From: a bacterium 1XD42-54
GTDB taxonomy: Bacteria > Bacillota > Clostridia > Lachnospirales > Lachnospiraceae
Direction of reading: 5' to 3'
Assembly: GCA_003612585.1 (NCBI GenBank)
Contig: RAZH01000009.1
Location: 62,001 to 126,000, forward strand
DNA length: 64,000 bases
The translations under genes were made by a program, and so were the position numbers. Shown one piece after another: positions 1 to 8,647 of this stretch (the stretch's first letter is position 1; each line of letters opens with the position of its first letter). The notes beneath the pieces were generated by a model, which saw only the letters and a program-made list of their open reading frames with translations, made no database searches and was not told the DNA's origin.

Positions 1-2
1 CG

Positions 3-410
3 CTCTTCGGGGAGGCTGTTGTCTTCACCCGCCCGGGACTCGCTGAGGGCTTCCGCAGCGCCATAAAACAAAACGGCGCCATGCTTGCCAAGGGCTGGCT
101 GCTCGGATTACAGTTCTATACCCTATTCAAAGACGGATTGTACTTTGATATGACCAAAAAAGCGGTCCTTCAGGCTATGCAAATCCGCCAGGCATTTCGT
201 GAAAAAGGGATTTCAGCCTACATTGAAAGCCCCACGAACCAGCAGTTTGTTATTCTGGAAGACAGTATAATGAAAAAGCTCGCACAAAAATACATTTTTG
301 AATTTGAACTGAAACTTGACGATACACACAGCTGCGTCCGTTTCTGCACAAGCTGGAGCACCACGCAGGAAGAGATTGACGCTCTTGTGGCAGATATCCA
401 GGCATTATAA
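3..410 (+). CDS. Threonine aldolase / beta-eliminating lyase family, C-terminal part
   Basis: This is the C-terminal part of a PLP-dependent enzyme of the beta-eliminating lyase (low-specificity threonine aldolase) family, cut by the window edge. The frame is open from base 3 and reads through LFGEAVVF, then IKQNGAMLAKGWLLG, a stretch typical of the small-domain side of these enzymes. The Schiff-base lysine segment lies upstream, outside the window. The known family reaction is retro-aldol cleavage of threonine or allo-threonine to glycine and acetaldehyde, or a related beta-elimination. A HAD phosphatase follows 23 bases later with its own GGGAGG site, so the two are probably co-transcribed. 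The substrate cannot be read from this fragment. Confidence 0.75.
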   Translation, partial: LFGEAVVFTRPGLAEGFRSAIKQNGAMLAKGWLLGLQFYTLFKDGLYFDMTKKAVLQAMQIRQAFREKGISAYIESPTNQQFVILEDSIMKKLAQKYIFEFELKLDDTHSCVRFCTSWSTTQEEIDALVADIQAL

Positions 411-433
411 CAACCTCGGGAGGACAACATATC

Positions 434-1138
434 ATGATTTCTACCATTTTATTTGACCTTGACGGCACTTTGCTTCCTATGGATCAGGATGTTTTTGTCC
501 GGTCTTATTTCAAAGAGCTTGCAAAAAAACTGCTGCCTCTTGGTTATGAGCCGGAAAAGCTCATTCAGACCATCTGGACCGGCACGGAAATTATGGTCAA
601 AAATGACGGAACCTGCACCAATGAAGAACGGTTCTGGAACTTCTTCTGTGAAGTTTACGGAGAGGATGCAAGGGCTGCGCATCCGGTATTTGAGGAATTT
701 TACCGCACCGAATTTCAAAAGGCCGCTGCAGTCTGCGGGCTACACAAAGAAGCGCGAAACCTGATTGACGACCTGAAAGCACACGGTTTCCGGCTCGTAC
801 TTGCCACCAACCCACTGTTTCCGGCAATCGCTACGGAAAGCCGTATTCGCTGGGCCGGACTTGAACCCTCTGATTTTGAGCTGTACACCACGTATGAAAC
901 CTCACATTACTGCAAGCCAAATCCTCATTACTATAATGAAATTCTGCAAAAACTCGGCTGCAAAGCTGAGGAATGTCTGATGGTTGGAAATGACATTGGT
1001 GAAGATATGATAGCGGAAACACTTGGCATGCACGTATTCTTGCTGACAGACTGCCTGATCAACAAAAAAAATGTGGATATCACAAGATATCCACATGGAA
1101 ATTTTTCAGATCTTCAAAATTATCTTTTCAGTCTGTAG
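434..1138 (+). CDS. HAD-superfamily hydrolase (phosphatase-like)
   Basis: A 234-residue HAD hydrolase, a soluble Asp-nucleophile phosphatase. Motif I is FDLDGTLL at about residues 8-15, motif II is LATNP near 121, the motif III lysine is in CKPNP, and motif IV is GNDIGED near 184. An alpha-helical cap of about 90 residues sits between motifs I and II, as in subclass I. The start has GGGAGGACAACATATC in front of the ATG. It probably shares a transcript with the upstream lyase. Its last codons (about residues 213-221) contain an 11-bp perfect hairpin that also works as a terminator for the opposing operon. The substrate is not predictable from sequence. Confidence 0.88.
   Translation: MISTILFDLDGTLLPMDQDVFVRSYFKELAKKLLPLGYEPEKLIQTIWTGTEIMVKNDGTCTNEERFWNFFCEVYGEDARAAHPVFEEFYRTEFQKAAAVCGLHKEARNLIDDLKAHGFRLVLATNPLFPAIATESRIRWAGLEPSDFELYTTYETSHYCKPNPHYYNEILQKLGCKAEECLMVGNDIGEDMIAETLGMHVFLLTDCLINKKNVDITRYPHGNFSDLQNYLFSL
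1064..1096 (-). terminator. Intrinsic terminator inside the 3' end of the HAD gene
   Basis: An 11-bp perfect stem (1071-1081 with 1086-1096) with a 4-base loop is followed on the minus strand by eight T residues (plus-strand A run 1064-1071). It lies wholly within the end of the plus-strand HAD coding region and would end minus-strand transcription from the gntR/ABC operon. On the plus strand the stem is followed by GGAAATTTTT, so weak bidirectional use is possible. Confidence 0.75.
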
Positions 1139-1243
1139 TTCCTGCAAGATGAACGATCTCACGAAGCTGCATAAACGAAGGTACGACTTAAGCAAGCGAC
1201 TTTTGCGATTATGCGGCTTCCTCCGTTTTATTACCGTATCAGT

Positions 1244-1631
1244 TTACTCAATTTTCTCCACCCGCACCATCCATGGATCAGTAAGCTCTCCCAGATATTC
1301 AATACGCAGGCAGTCGCCCAACTCACATTCAATTGGTTTGGGTGCACGTCTGCGTCTGACCGAAACCTGCCCGGAACCTATGCTTAAAAATATACAGTCA
1401 TCGGCGTCTTCTTCAAAAATTCCCTCTATAGATTATATCTCACCACACAGAGACTCACGAGAAGACAGTTTTTTCATACGCCGTATAATTTCCTTTTTCA
1501 CGGTGCGTTTTTTCATAATTCCAGATTGGATATTTCCCTTTTCCCGGCATCCCTGACGCCAGACAGATACCAACTACAGAAATGGTCAATACAAACAGTA
1601 CGCCCGCAATGGTTCCCACAATACGCTTCAT
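1244..1631 (-). pseudogene. Broken small membrane-anchored/secreted protein gene (frameshift plus stop)
   Basis: A gene with a good ribosome site (GGAGAAAATCAG before ATG at 1631) encodes an N-terminal hydrophobic segment beginning MKRIVGTIAG and stops after 58 residues at 1455. A second frame carries a sensible continuation: KKLSSRESLCGEI, an in-frame TAA, then about 60 residues including FEEDADDCIFLSIGSGQV and GDCLRIEYLGELTD, ending at 1244. The second part resembles the small beta-barrel (OB-like) domains of lipoproteins of the DUF3221 type, with a late phrase like the family's 'GD.v.I.Y.G'. I read this as one gene broken by a frameshift and a nonsense codon. It is last in the gntR/ABC operon and ends just before that operon's terminator. 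Function unknown. Confidence 0.55.
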
Positions 1632-1843
1632 CTGATTTTCTCCTTTTTTTATAGCATAACGAAATATCACATAAGAAGCAATATCAAATTTTGCGTAAAT
1701 ACCTGCTTTCAATTCCTATTTTTTTGAATGCTCACCCTTGTATTCATACTATTTATAGACCAAATGAGTACCATAATATTTCCGTTCACCGTTTCCTTCA
1801 TCGGCAAACCAACCTGCGGCGGATTGATTCCACGCCCGCTGTT

Positions 1844-2596
1844 TTACACACTCAGTTTTCTCTCCATAATCCATCCAGTCACAAAATACATGACTATGAC
1901 CATTATAAAGCACGCGCCAATAATCATAACATACTGCACCATCAAATCACGAACCACAGGAACAGCATTCAGAACTTTTGATGCAATATAGTCGATCAAA
2001 AGAAAAATCAGAAAACTCACAAGACCGCTGAATTTTTTCCCTGCAAACACCGTTGCGGACAGCACAATTGCAAGGTCGCCTGATACAACCGTCATCAACC
2101 AGCCTGCCAAAACTGCAAAAAATGGCATCAGGATTTGCTGCGGCGTAAGGTTGATATTAATTTGAATGCTGATCATCAGCTGATTCAATAAATCAAGAAA
2201 TTCCTTCACACCACCAATGTACAAAATGCCAATTGACGCATCCACTGCAATCAGAACTGCAAAAAATACACCTGCCAGGAAAATAGACAATCCATTTTCC
2301 AGTATCTTCGCCCCCAATACCTGATAACTGTTCTTTGGTGTCAGGAAAAGCATATAACTCTGCTTCGTATTCAAATCTCTGTGAAATGAAATGAGGCTGT
2401 CAATTCCGATATAGAAAATACCGATCATCATACACATCATCAGGCCAATCGCGCCAAATGCCAGAATCTGATCTCCCTTATCTGTTTTTAAAAACACGCC
2501 GACCAGATAGGCAATCTCCGCCACTCCTGTAATGCACAGAAGCACCAGCTTGGAAAACATGGTTTTCCGCAATTCATATTTCATCAGTTTCAGCAT
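1844..2596 (-). CDS. ABC transporter permease (exporter type)
   Basis: A 250-residue integral membrane protein with about six hydrophobic segments. It begins MLKLMKYELRKTMFSKL, the start typical of ABC-2-type permeases found beside single ATPases and YtrA-family regulators in Bacillota. Its start overlaps the end of the ATPase gene by 7 bases, indicating translational coupling. It probably forms the membrane part of an exporter for a lipid-active compound, antimicrobial or other cell-envelope substrate. The substrate is inferred from the gene arrangement only. Confidence 0.8.
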   Translation of the reverse strand: MLKLMKYELRKTMFSKLVLLCITGVAEIAYLVGVFLKTDKGDQILAFGAIGLMMCMMIGIFYIGIDSLISFHRDLNTKQSYMLFLTPKNSYQVLGAKILENGLSIFLAGVFFAVLIAVDASIGILYIGGVKEFLDLLNQLMISIQININLTPQQILMPFFAVLAGWLMTVVSGDLAIVLSATVFAGKKFSGLVSFLIFLLIDYIASKVLNAVPVVRDLMVQYVMIIGACFIMVIVMYFVTGWIMERKLSV

Positions 2597-3297
2597 AACT
2601 CTTCCCCTCCGTGTCCATAGATTTCACGATACTTATCTACAATTGATTTTCCCTGCTGTATGCGGACTTCTTCTGCACCGCAGACCTCCACAAGGTGACT
2701 GTTCTTCATAAAAATAGCGGTATCCACAATCTTCTCCAGCTCATCTACAAGATGACTGGAAATCACCAGCGCTACATCTGAAGAAACGGCTTCCAGCACG
2801 CTGCTAATAATCTGATCGCGTGCCAGCAAATCAATCCCGTTGAGCGGCTCATCCAACAGATAAATCTTTGCATCTCTGGCCATCGTAACCGCAATCTTAA
2901 GCTTTGCCATCATACCGGACGAAAGCGACTTAGCCTTTAAATCTTCCGTCAGCTCCATACGTGCCAGCAAATCCCGGTAACGCTTCATCGAAAAATCCTC
3001 GAAAAAGTCCTCATAATATTTTCCGATATCCTTCGCTGTCATCCATGCATAAAAATATGGTTCCGTGGACATATAAGCAATCTCTTTGCGGCTCTCAATG
3101 CCGATCGGCTGCCCCTTATAATAAAAAGCTCCTGCGTTCGGTTTCACAAGACCTACTGCCATTTTCATCAATGTCGTTTTTCCGCTTCCGTTCGGGCCCA
3201 GCATCGCATAAATCCGCCCCGGCTCAATCTTCAAAGATACATGATCCACCGCTGTCTTTCTTCCGTAATTTTTTGTAATTTCCCTGCATTCCAGCAT
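2590..3297 (-). CDS. ABC transporter ATP-binding protein (exporter type)
   Basis: A 235-residue nucleotide-binding subunit. Walker A is GPNGSGKTT near residues 38-46, the signature is LSSGM, Walker B is IYLLDEPLNGID, and the H-loop is SSHLVDE. I place the start at the ATG at 3297 because GAGGAGAATCAGAGT precedes it, although the frame stays open 51 bases further upstream. It is the middle gene of gntR-ATPase-permease and pairs with the adjacent permease. YtrA-linked transporters of this layout typically respond to cell-envelope stress. That role is inferred here. Confidence 0.88.
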   Translation of the reverse strand: MLECREITKNYGRKTAVDHVSLKIEPGRIYAMLGPNGSGKTTLMKMAVGLVKPNAGAFYYKGQPIGIESRKEIAYMSTEPYFYAWMTAKDIGKYYEDFFEDFSMKRYRDLLARMELTEDLKAKSLSSGMMAKLKIAVTMARDAKIYLLDEPLNGIDLLARDQIISSVLEAVSSDVALVISSHLVDELEKIVDTAIFMKNSHLVEVCGAEEVRIQQGKSIVDKYREIYGHGGEELC

Positions 3298-3368
3298 ACT
3301 CTGATTCTCCTCAATTAATCTCTTTTCTATCCTAATCTGCCCTGTCAAAATTTTTGAAGCCTATATTT

Positions 3369-3728
3369 TTACCCTGATCCAGAGCTTTGGTGTATCAGCT
3401 CAATCGCTTCTTTTGCCGTAATCCCAAGCTGTCCCATGCCCTCCAGAAAACCAGACACCAGTTCTTGCGCCATCTCTGCGCGCATCTGGCAGATTTTATC
3501 CTTATCCTCCGTCACAAAAGTACCCATACCTCTCTTTGTGTAACTGATACCTTCTATCTCCAGTTCCCGGTACACACGGCTGACTGTATTCGGATTGATC
3601 GCGTACTGAATCGCCGTATCTCTGACAGATGGCAGTTTATCACCTGGTTTTAACGTGCCGTTCACAATATCCCTCTTGATAAATGACATTACCTGTAAGT
3701 AAATAGGAAGCGCTGAATGAAATTCCAT
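3369..3728 (-). CDS. GntR family regulator, YtrA subfamily
   Basis: A 119-residue transcription factor. The N-terminal winged helix-turn-helix includes PIYLQVMSFIKRDIVNG, KLPSVRD and NPNTVSRVYRELE. The short helical C-terminal tail (about 45 residues) has no effector-binding domain, which is the YtrA hallmark. The start is supported by GAAAGGAGGACT directly before the ATG. It is the first gene of the operon with the ABC ATPase and permease and most likely represses that operon. A perfect inverted repeat sits 26-47 bases upstream of its start and is the probable operator. Confidence 0.9.
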   Translation of the reverse strand: MEFHSALPIYLQVMSFIKRDIVNGTLKPGDKLPSVRDTAIQYAINPNTVSRVYRELEIEGISYTKRGMGTFVTEDKDKICQMRAEMAQELVSGFLEGMGQLGITAKEAIELIHQSSGSG

Positions 3729-3753
3729 AGTCCTCCTTTCGTCCGCTGTATCT

Positions 3754-3775
3754 GTGTACTAGTTGAATAGTACAC
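3754..3775. promoter_or_regulatory. Probable YtrA-type operator (inverted repeat)
   Basis: A perfect 8-bp inverted repeat, GTGTACTA-6-TAGTACAC, lies just upstream of the gntR start, where the operon promoter must be. Half-sites of this length and AT/AC content are usual for GntR operators. Autoregulation by the adjacent protein is inferred from position. Confidence 0.65.
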
Positions 3776-3828
3776 TATGTTTCTATGTCTGTCAAGAGGA
3801 TTTTTTTATTTTTTAAAATATTGCAGCG

Positions 3829-4290
3829 TTACTTCAGACCGATTTCTTTGCCCTGTTCCAGTATACTGCATCTGCCTTTCTGATCTACCTGGAGCCTGTA
3901 ACCATAAGAATTCTTTTCATCCACACCTTCGTAAGTAATCCACACGACATGATAATCCGGATCATCCTCAAAAGAACTGCTGCTGCACATCCGGATATCC
4001 TCGGGCTCAATCTTACAGTCCTTTAAAATCTGCTCCATCGCATATTGCTGAGCAGCCAGAATCCGCCCGGACATTTCCTGAAGATCAGCCTCCCTTACGC
4101 CGTGTCCGTTGGCGATCGGAAGCTGCCAAAAAATAATTGCGGCCCAGATCAATGTGTATACAATCACACTGCCTGATGCCGCTGCCGCCGGCAGTTTTCC
4201 CCTTCGATAACATCGAACTGCCCATAATACAAATGCTGTCGTCACTGCAACCCCAAGCATGACACACAGCATCGCCATCTCCTCCCTCAT
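3829..4290 (-). CDS. Small membrane protein of unknown function
   Basis: A 153-residue protein with two hydrophobic segments near the N-terminus (about residues 6-24 and 39-58), separated by a short basic stretch. A hydrophilic C-terminal domain of about 90 residues follows and is probably outside the membrane, with SSSFEDDPDYHVVWITYEG and a QVDQKGRC strand. I chose the ATG at 4290 because AGGAGGGGAGAAA precedes it. It lies upstream of the gntR operon on the same strand but is separated from it by the operator region. I do not recognise the family. Confidence 0.6.
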   Translation of the reverse strand: MREEMAMLCVMLGVAVTTAFVLWAVRCYRRGKLPAAAASGSVIVYTLIWAAIIFWQLPIANGHGVREADLQEMSGRILAAQQYAMEQILKDCKIEPEDIRMCSSSSFEDDPDYHVVWITYEGVDEKNSYGYRLQVDQKGRCSILEQGKEIGLK

Positions 4291-4416
4291 TTTCTCCCCT
4301 CCTAGCATGAAAACTTTATCTCTACATAATAAATGAAAATGCTAAAGAAAAATTGCAAAAAAACTTAAATAAATCTTAAAAGCATATGCCCTCCTTTCCC
4401 GTACATTTTCACAACA

Positions 4417-4544
4417 GAACAAAAGTGTGCTTCGCACACCTCGCGAGTCAATAAATTTCAGAGCACAGCTTTTGTTCCGCGCGCGAAGCTGCGCATCCTG
4501 CCGGAGGCTTTTATCGTATGGGAGACGAAGTTTCCTATACGATA
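4417..4544. repeat. Structured intergenic element with nested hairpins
   Basis: The 4291-4588 gap has no gene but is rich in structure. A 9-bp inverted repeat (GAACAAAAG at 4417 with CTTTTGTTC at 4469) encloses the hairpin GTGTGC-TTC-GCACAC (4425-4439). A GC-rich stretch follows, then an 8-bp inverted repeat (TATCGTAT at 4512 with ATACGATA at 4537). The layout resembles dispersed structured repeats in Clostridia genomes, or a small RNA. Only one copy was noticed in this window. Confidence 0.4.
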
Positions 4545-4547
4545 AAC

Positions 4548-4569
4548 AAAAAGGGCGGTTCCCCGCCCT
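4548..4569 (-). terminator. Intrinsic terminator of the restriction-like operon
   Basis: On the minus strand GGGCGG/CCGCCC form a 6-bp stem with a 4-base loop, followed by five T residues. It lies 20 bases after the stop codon of the large helicase-methylase gene. Confidence 0.8.
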
Positions 4570-4588
4570 CAAAATTGTTCCTGGTATG

Positions 4589-7500
4589 CTAATCCATCCG
4601 TTTTATGCTTTTTTCTATATACGCAATTTCTTCCTCTGTCAGGCCATACTTCGCATACAGCCTTTCATCCGTCCACTCCTCCCGGAAATCCTGCACCGGA
4701 ACAAACCGATACGTTTTGGCCGTCCCATGCTGGCTGATCTTTGCCAGACTCAGCAAAAATCTTGCAAACTTTGTTCTAAGGTAATCGGCCAGATGACGGC
4801 ACATCTTCTCATTCAGATAAAGATCATGCCCTGCCATCAGAAACGTCTCGGTACATACCGATTCCGGCTCCCCAATAAAGGTATTCTGATTATCATCGTT
4901 CAGTTCTGTTCCGATATTGTTCGCGTAGGGCATATAGACCTTCCATCGGTCAATCCACTCCGTATGCGCTTTGATCAGATCCCGCTCCACATATCCGACT
5001 GTCCTGGCCTTTCCATAGCATTTAATTGGAACCAGCGCATCTTCTGAAGATGCGTAAAATTCCGGAGATTTTGTAAAATTACCGTCCAGCGCAAACGGCC
5101 TTCTTGGAGAAATATGCGCCGACATGACATCTGTGCTTTCATCCGGAATAACTTTATCCAGAATGCTCAGAGCCTTGCTGTTTCTAATAAAAATATCAAG
5201 GTCACGTGTCTTCAGCGGACGGTCTGCCACAATATACCGGCCCTGGGCCTCATGTGTTACAACTCTTGTGCCCGATCTTTGGTTATCGTACCTGGCATCC
5301 CATAAAAAATAACAGATTCCACCACGGTTATTGGTATCTGGAAAGATCTCTTCCGGATGCAGACAGTCATGCAGCTCCTTAATATGCACATCATTCAGCA
5401 TGGAGGTTCGGAAACTGTCCAGATGCTTTCCTCCGGCAAACCACCTTGTCGGAATAATGACAGAAACGTAATCTGGAGCCAGTTCTCTGGCGATATTCAC
5501 AAAATAAGGATACAACGCCCTGGCACTGGCCTGTGCACCGCCGTCGCTTTCCTGGTATGGTGGATTTCCCACAACTGCATTAAATAACATCTTATTCCCT
5601 TCCCCATTCTCTCCCTCATCGAGAGCAATCCCGCTGAGGGCTTTCCTCTGCGACAGCATCCCTGCTATCTTTTTATAATCAACTTTGCCATCGGCGGTCA
5701 CTACATTGAGTAAATTATATGCGTGAAATTTGCCAGCAATAGTCTCTGTACTCAGTCCAAGTATCTGATACATCTTTCTCGTAAACTCGTATGCAACGGA
5801 TGACGTCGGAATCGACCATACAGAACCCCGTACCGCTTCTGCCGGAATACCTAGTTGCCTGCACCGCTCGCAGATTGCAATCGCAAATTCACCCGCCTTA
5901 CTGGCCAGATCCAAAATCCTGCGCTCTCCTTTCACAAGTTCTTCAAAGCAGGAATCCGGAATCAGACGAAGCATCTTTGCGGCAACGTTTACCGGAGTCG
6001 TAACCTCGGATTCTGACAGCTTTCCGAACTTGTTCATAGCAATCAACGCCCTGTCAAGAGAAGGCACCGTATCATCATGCGACAGCTTATTGATGTTCTG
6101 AATTTTATAATCAAGAGCGTTCAAAATAAAAGGATTCATGTGATTTCGCATAAGCTCCAAAACACTGCCGTCTAACTGCAAATTTCGCATGATTCTGGTA
6201 TTATCCTCAGAATCTGCGCAGGCCAGAATATCATCCAGAGACGACACCGTTTCTTCTGTCAGAAAAGCAAAAAACAAAACCCGGGAATAATACGTCTTAA
6301 ACTTATTCTCAAGAGACTGTATCTCTGCTTCCCTGTCACGCTGCGATGCACCTGCTGCCTGCTCATTTTCTGTATCCGTCTCCTGCTCCTTGCGCCCTGC
6401 GTTGTCCGACCCATGCTCCGGCTCTTCGAGATCAGTCCCGTCCGTGTCATTCCTGTGCGCCTCGGTCTGTAAACCGCCCTTTGAGCCGATTTCTGCCTGG
6501 CGCTCAATTTCGCGTAAAATCTCTTCGATCGAAAAAAGCGCCGTATCAACCGGAAGATCCTGTGCTTCATCGCGAACGCCTCGGCTGCTAGAATATCTGC
6601 TGATTTCTGCCAGAATATCCACAGCCGTAACCTGCTCGATTCTGTTTTTATTCAGCGTAATAATCGGAGAAATGCGCAGCTCTTCCTCCATGCGCTGCCT
6701 CAGATTCCCGTTGCCGGCCGCCTTTGTATTGGCATTGTAAATCAGTGACTTCTGCTCCTGCATTACAAACATTCTGTGTGGATCAAAATCTACCAGCAAC
6801 GTCTGCGGCTTCATATTATAGCAAATCGTCTCACCTGCGTTGTTTTCATATTTTCGTATGTACTGATTCTGTAACCTAAAAATTGCCTGGTCATATTCCT
6901 GCGGCGAAGCCGTATCTTTCAGAAAGATCATAGTGTCCCACTGCTCCACTGTACTTCCCGTCAGCATACGGTTGACCGTTAACGTAATCGTTTTCTGATC
7001 GTTCTTCTCACAGTCCGCAATCGCTTTTTTGACCGCGGTCACATTTTTATACTGTTTCTGCCTGTCTATACCGGAAATATTGATGACTTTATACTGGCCC
7101 AAATTTTTAAAAGAACTGGCATGACGTACCAGCAGGCTTTCCAGTGCGTCGCACGATGCGCAATAAGGAAGCACACATACCATATGGCGGCACATCTTTC
7201 CTTCTTTGATTCTGTCATAATCGAGAAATCCCAGTACACCGTCGTCCTGTCTGCTGCCGTCAATCGCCTCAAATAATTCAAGAACTTCTCTTTCGTGGAC
7301 AAACCGCTTATGGCTGCCGTCCTTTTTCTTTGATAAAGACTCCGGCTTCAGCAAAGCAGAGAACGCATACGTCATGCCGCTACTCTTCAGACTCTCCAAA
7401 AGCGCCAGCGCAGAACTGCTCGGTGCAAAAGCAAAACGCACCATCTGAGGGAATCCGAAGTACGGATTCTTCCACTCTTCTTCCTGCTGTCCCTCAGGAA

Positions 7501-8638
7501 GGGCATCGTTCTTTAAATCCCACGCTTCCTGCTCCTTTACAATATCCGAAAACTGGCAGAAAGTAATGATGTCCTCCTCGGAAAACTCACTCCCCATCAA
7601 AATACGGTACGGCGTACCTGACAGATGGAGCGTGATTTTTACCTGCAATGCTTTGAGCTGTTCCTCAGCTTCCTCCAGCTCTACAAAATCCTCGTCCAGA
7701 TATCTGTCCCTGACATCTTTCTCATAACCGGCTGTGCGGAGAATTTTTCCGTAGCTTTCGGCCCTGGCACCATAATGCGTCTCGTCTACAATCAAAAGAT
7801 CTATTTGTCTGGAAAAAACCTCCCTGTGCTTTTCTTTGATACTTTCTCCCTGCAAATCCTGCAGCGTCAGGAAAATCACAACGCCTCTTTCCCGCTCAAG
7901 CTCTCTCTTTATCGCATTTTCATCCCTGTTCAGCTCCTCCGCAGTCAGAAATGCATAATCTTCCCGAAAATTATCCGCACTCTGTACGGTTTTCTTCCAT
8001 TCCTCACGCACATCCGCTTTGGCTGAAACCACTAAAACAGTCTTTGCCGCCATCTCCTTTGCACAGCAAAGCGCTGTAAATGATTTTCCAAAACGCATAA
8101 CCGCATACATCAGCAGATTGGTACGGCCTTTCCCGACCGCTGCTTTAAAATTCCGAACCGTCTCTGCCTGCATCGGTCTTGGCTCCCACCATCCGGAAGA
8201 AGCATACGTGTGTACCTCCGGCAAATTTGTACCGGCATGATAATACTGGTATCTGTGGCCGCCATCCTGATGGTTTCTGCGTATATCATGGATTGCCGCC
8301 TCAAGCTCCGGCACTTTGGTATCCTTGAAAAACTCTTTTGAATAATACGTTTCTGCCGGAAGTTCCCCAAGCGTCAGCCGATGCTTCCCAAGTCCAAGCT
8401 CCAGAAACTGGTGAACCGAAAAGTCCCGGAAAAAAATATCCGGAGTTACAGCCGCTGTTTCTTCAAACGCCTTTACCAGATCCGGAAAATGTTTTTTCCA
8501 TTCTTTCAGACGCACAGAAACAGGGCGGTAAGTATCTCCCACCTTCAGGTAACCGGGAATTGCATCCGTTGTAAACGCATATATATGCGGTTCTACACGC
8601 CCTGTAATGAAATTGTCCAGCAATTGGAGATTGTCCAT
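4589..8638 (-). CDS. Large restriction-modification-like enzyme: GIY-YIG-like nuclease, SF2 helicase and Eco57I-type methylase
   Basis: A 1349-residue multidomain enzyme. Residues about 15-105 look like a GIY-YIG nuclease (HIYAF, GYLKVGDTYRPVSVRL, SKEFF). Residues about 150-610 form an SF2 helicase with an unusual motif I MRFGKS (181-186), DETH (285-288), SGTPYR (340-345) and a late QAIFRLQNQY motif. After an acidic linker (about 720-770), a methylase follows: EVTTPVNVA (about 878-886), ILDLASKAGEFA (about 908-919) and NPPY (1025-1028), the catalytic motif of N6-adenine methylases. The C-terminal 250 residues probably read the DNA target. Single-chain enzymes of this kind cut unmodified DNA and methylate self DNA. 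A 314-residue partner gene lies 9 bases upstream. Confidence 0.82.
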   Translation of the reverse strand: MDNLQLLDNFITGRVEPHIYAFTTDAIPGYLKVGDTYRPVSVRLKEWKKHFPDLVKAFEETAAVTPDIFFRDFSVHQFLELGLGKHRLTLGELPAETYYSKEFFKDTKVPELEAAIHDIRRNHQDGGHRYQYYHAGTNLPEVHTYASSGWWEPRPMQAETVRNFKAAVGKGRTNLLMYAVMRFGKSFTALCCAKEMAAKTVLVVSAKADVREEWKKTVQSADNFREDYAFLTAEELNRDENAIKRELERERGVVIFLTLQDLQGESIKEKHREVFSRQIDLLIVDETHYGARAESYGKILRTAGYEKDVRDRYLDEDFVELEEAEEQLKALQVKITLHLSGTPYRILMGSEFSEEDIITFCQFSDIVKEQEAWDLKNDALPEGQQEEEWKNPYFGFPQMVRFAFAPSSSALALLESLKSSGMTYAFSALLKPESLSKKKDGSHKRFVHEREVLELFEAIDGSRQDDGVLGFLDYDRIKEGKMCRHMVCVLPYCASCDALESLLVRHASSFKNLGQYKVINISGIDRQKQYKNVTAVKKAIADCEKNDQKTITLTVNRMLTGSTVEQWDTMIFLKDTASPQEYDQAIFRLQNQYIRKYENNAGETICYNMKPQTLLVDFDPHRMFVMQEQKSLIYNANTKAAGNGNLRQRMEEELRISPIITLNKNRIEQVTAVDILAEISRYSSSRGVRDEAQDLPVDTALFSIEEILREIERQAEIGSKGGLQTEAHRNDTDGTDLEEPEHGSDNAGRKEQETDTENEQAAGASQRDREAEIQSLENKFKTYYSRVLFFAFLTEETVSSLDDILACADSEDNTRIMRNLQLDGSVLELMRNHMNPFILNALDYKIQNINKLSHDDTVPSLDRALIAMNKFGKLSESEVTTPVNVAAKMLRLIPDSCFEELVKGERRILDLASKAGEFAIAICERCRQLGIPAEAVRGSVWSIPTSSVAYEFTRKMYQILGLSTETIAGKFHAYNLLNVVTADGKVDYKKIAGMLSQRKALSGIALDEGENGEGNKMLFNAVVGNPPYQESDGGAQASARALYPYFVNIARELAPDYVSVIIPTRWFAGGKHLDSFRTSMLNDVHIKELHDCLHPEEIFPDTNNRGGICYFLWDARYDNQRSGTRVVTHEAQGRYIVADRPLKTRDLDIFIRNSKALSILDKVIPDESTDVMSAHISPRRPFALDGNFTKSPEFYASSEDALVPIKCYGKARTVGYVERDLIKAHTEWIDRWKVYMPYANNIGTELNDDNQNTFIGEPESVCTETFLMAGHDLYLNEKMCRHLADYLRTKFARFLLSLAKISQHGTAKTYRFVPVQDFREEWTDERLYAKYGLTEEEIAYIEKSIKRMD

Positions 8639-8647
8639 GGAAAAGCC

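Noticed and set aside
1071-1556. 161-residue plus-strand open frame after the HAD gene
   Set aside because: It overlaps the hairpin and the minus-strand remnant. Its composition is Arg/Ser-rich with no family pattern.
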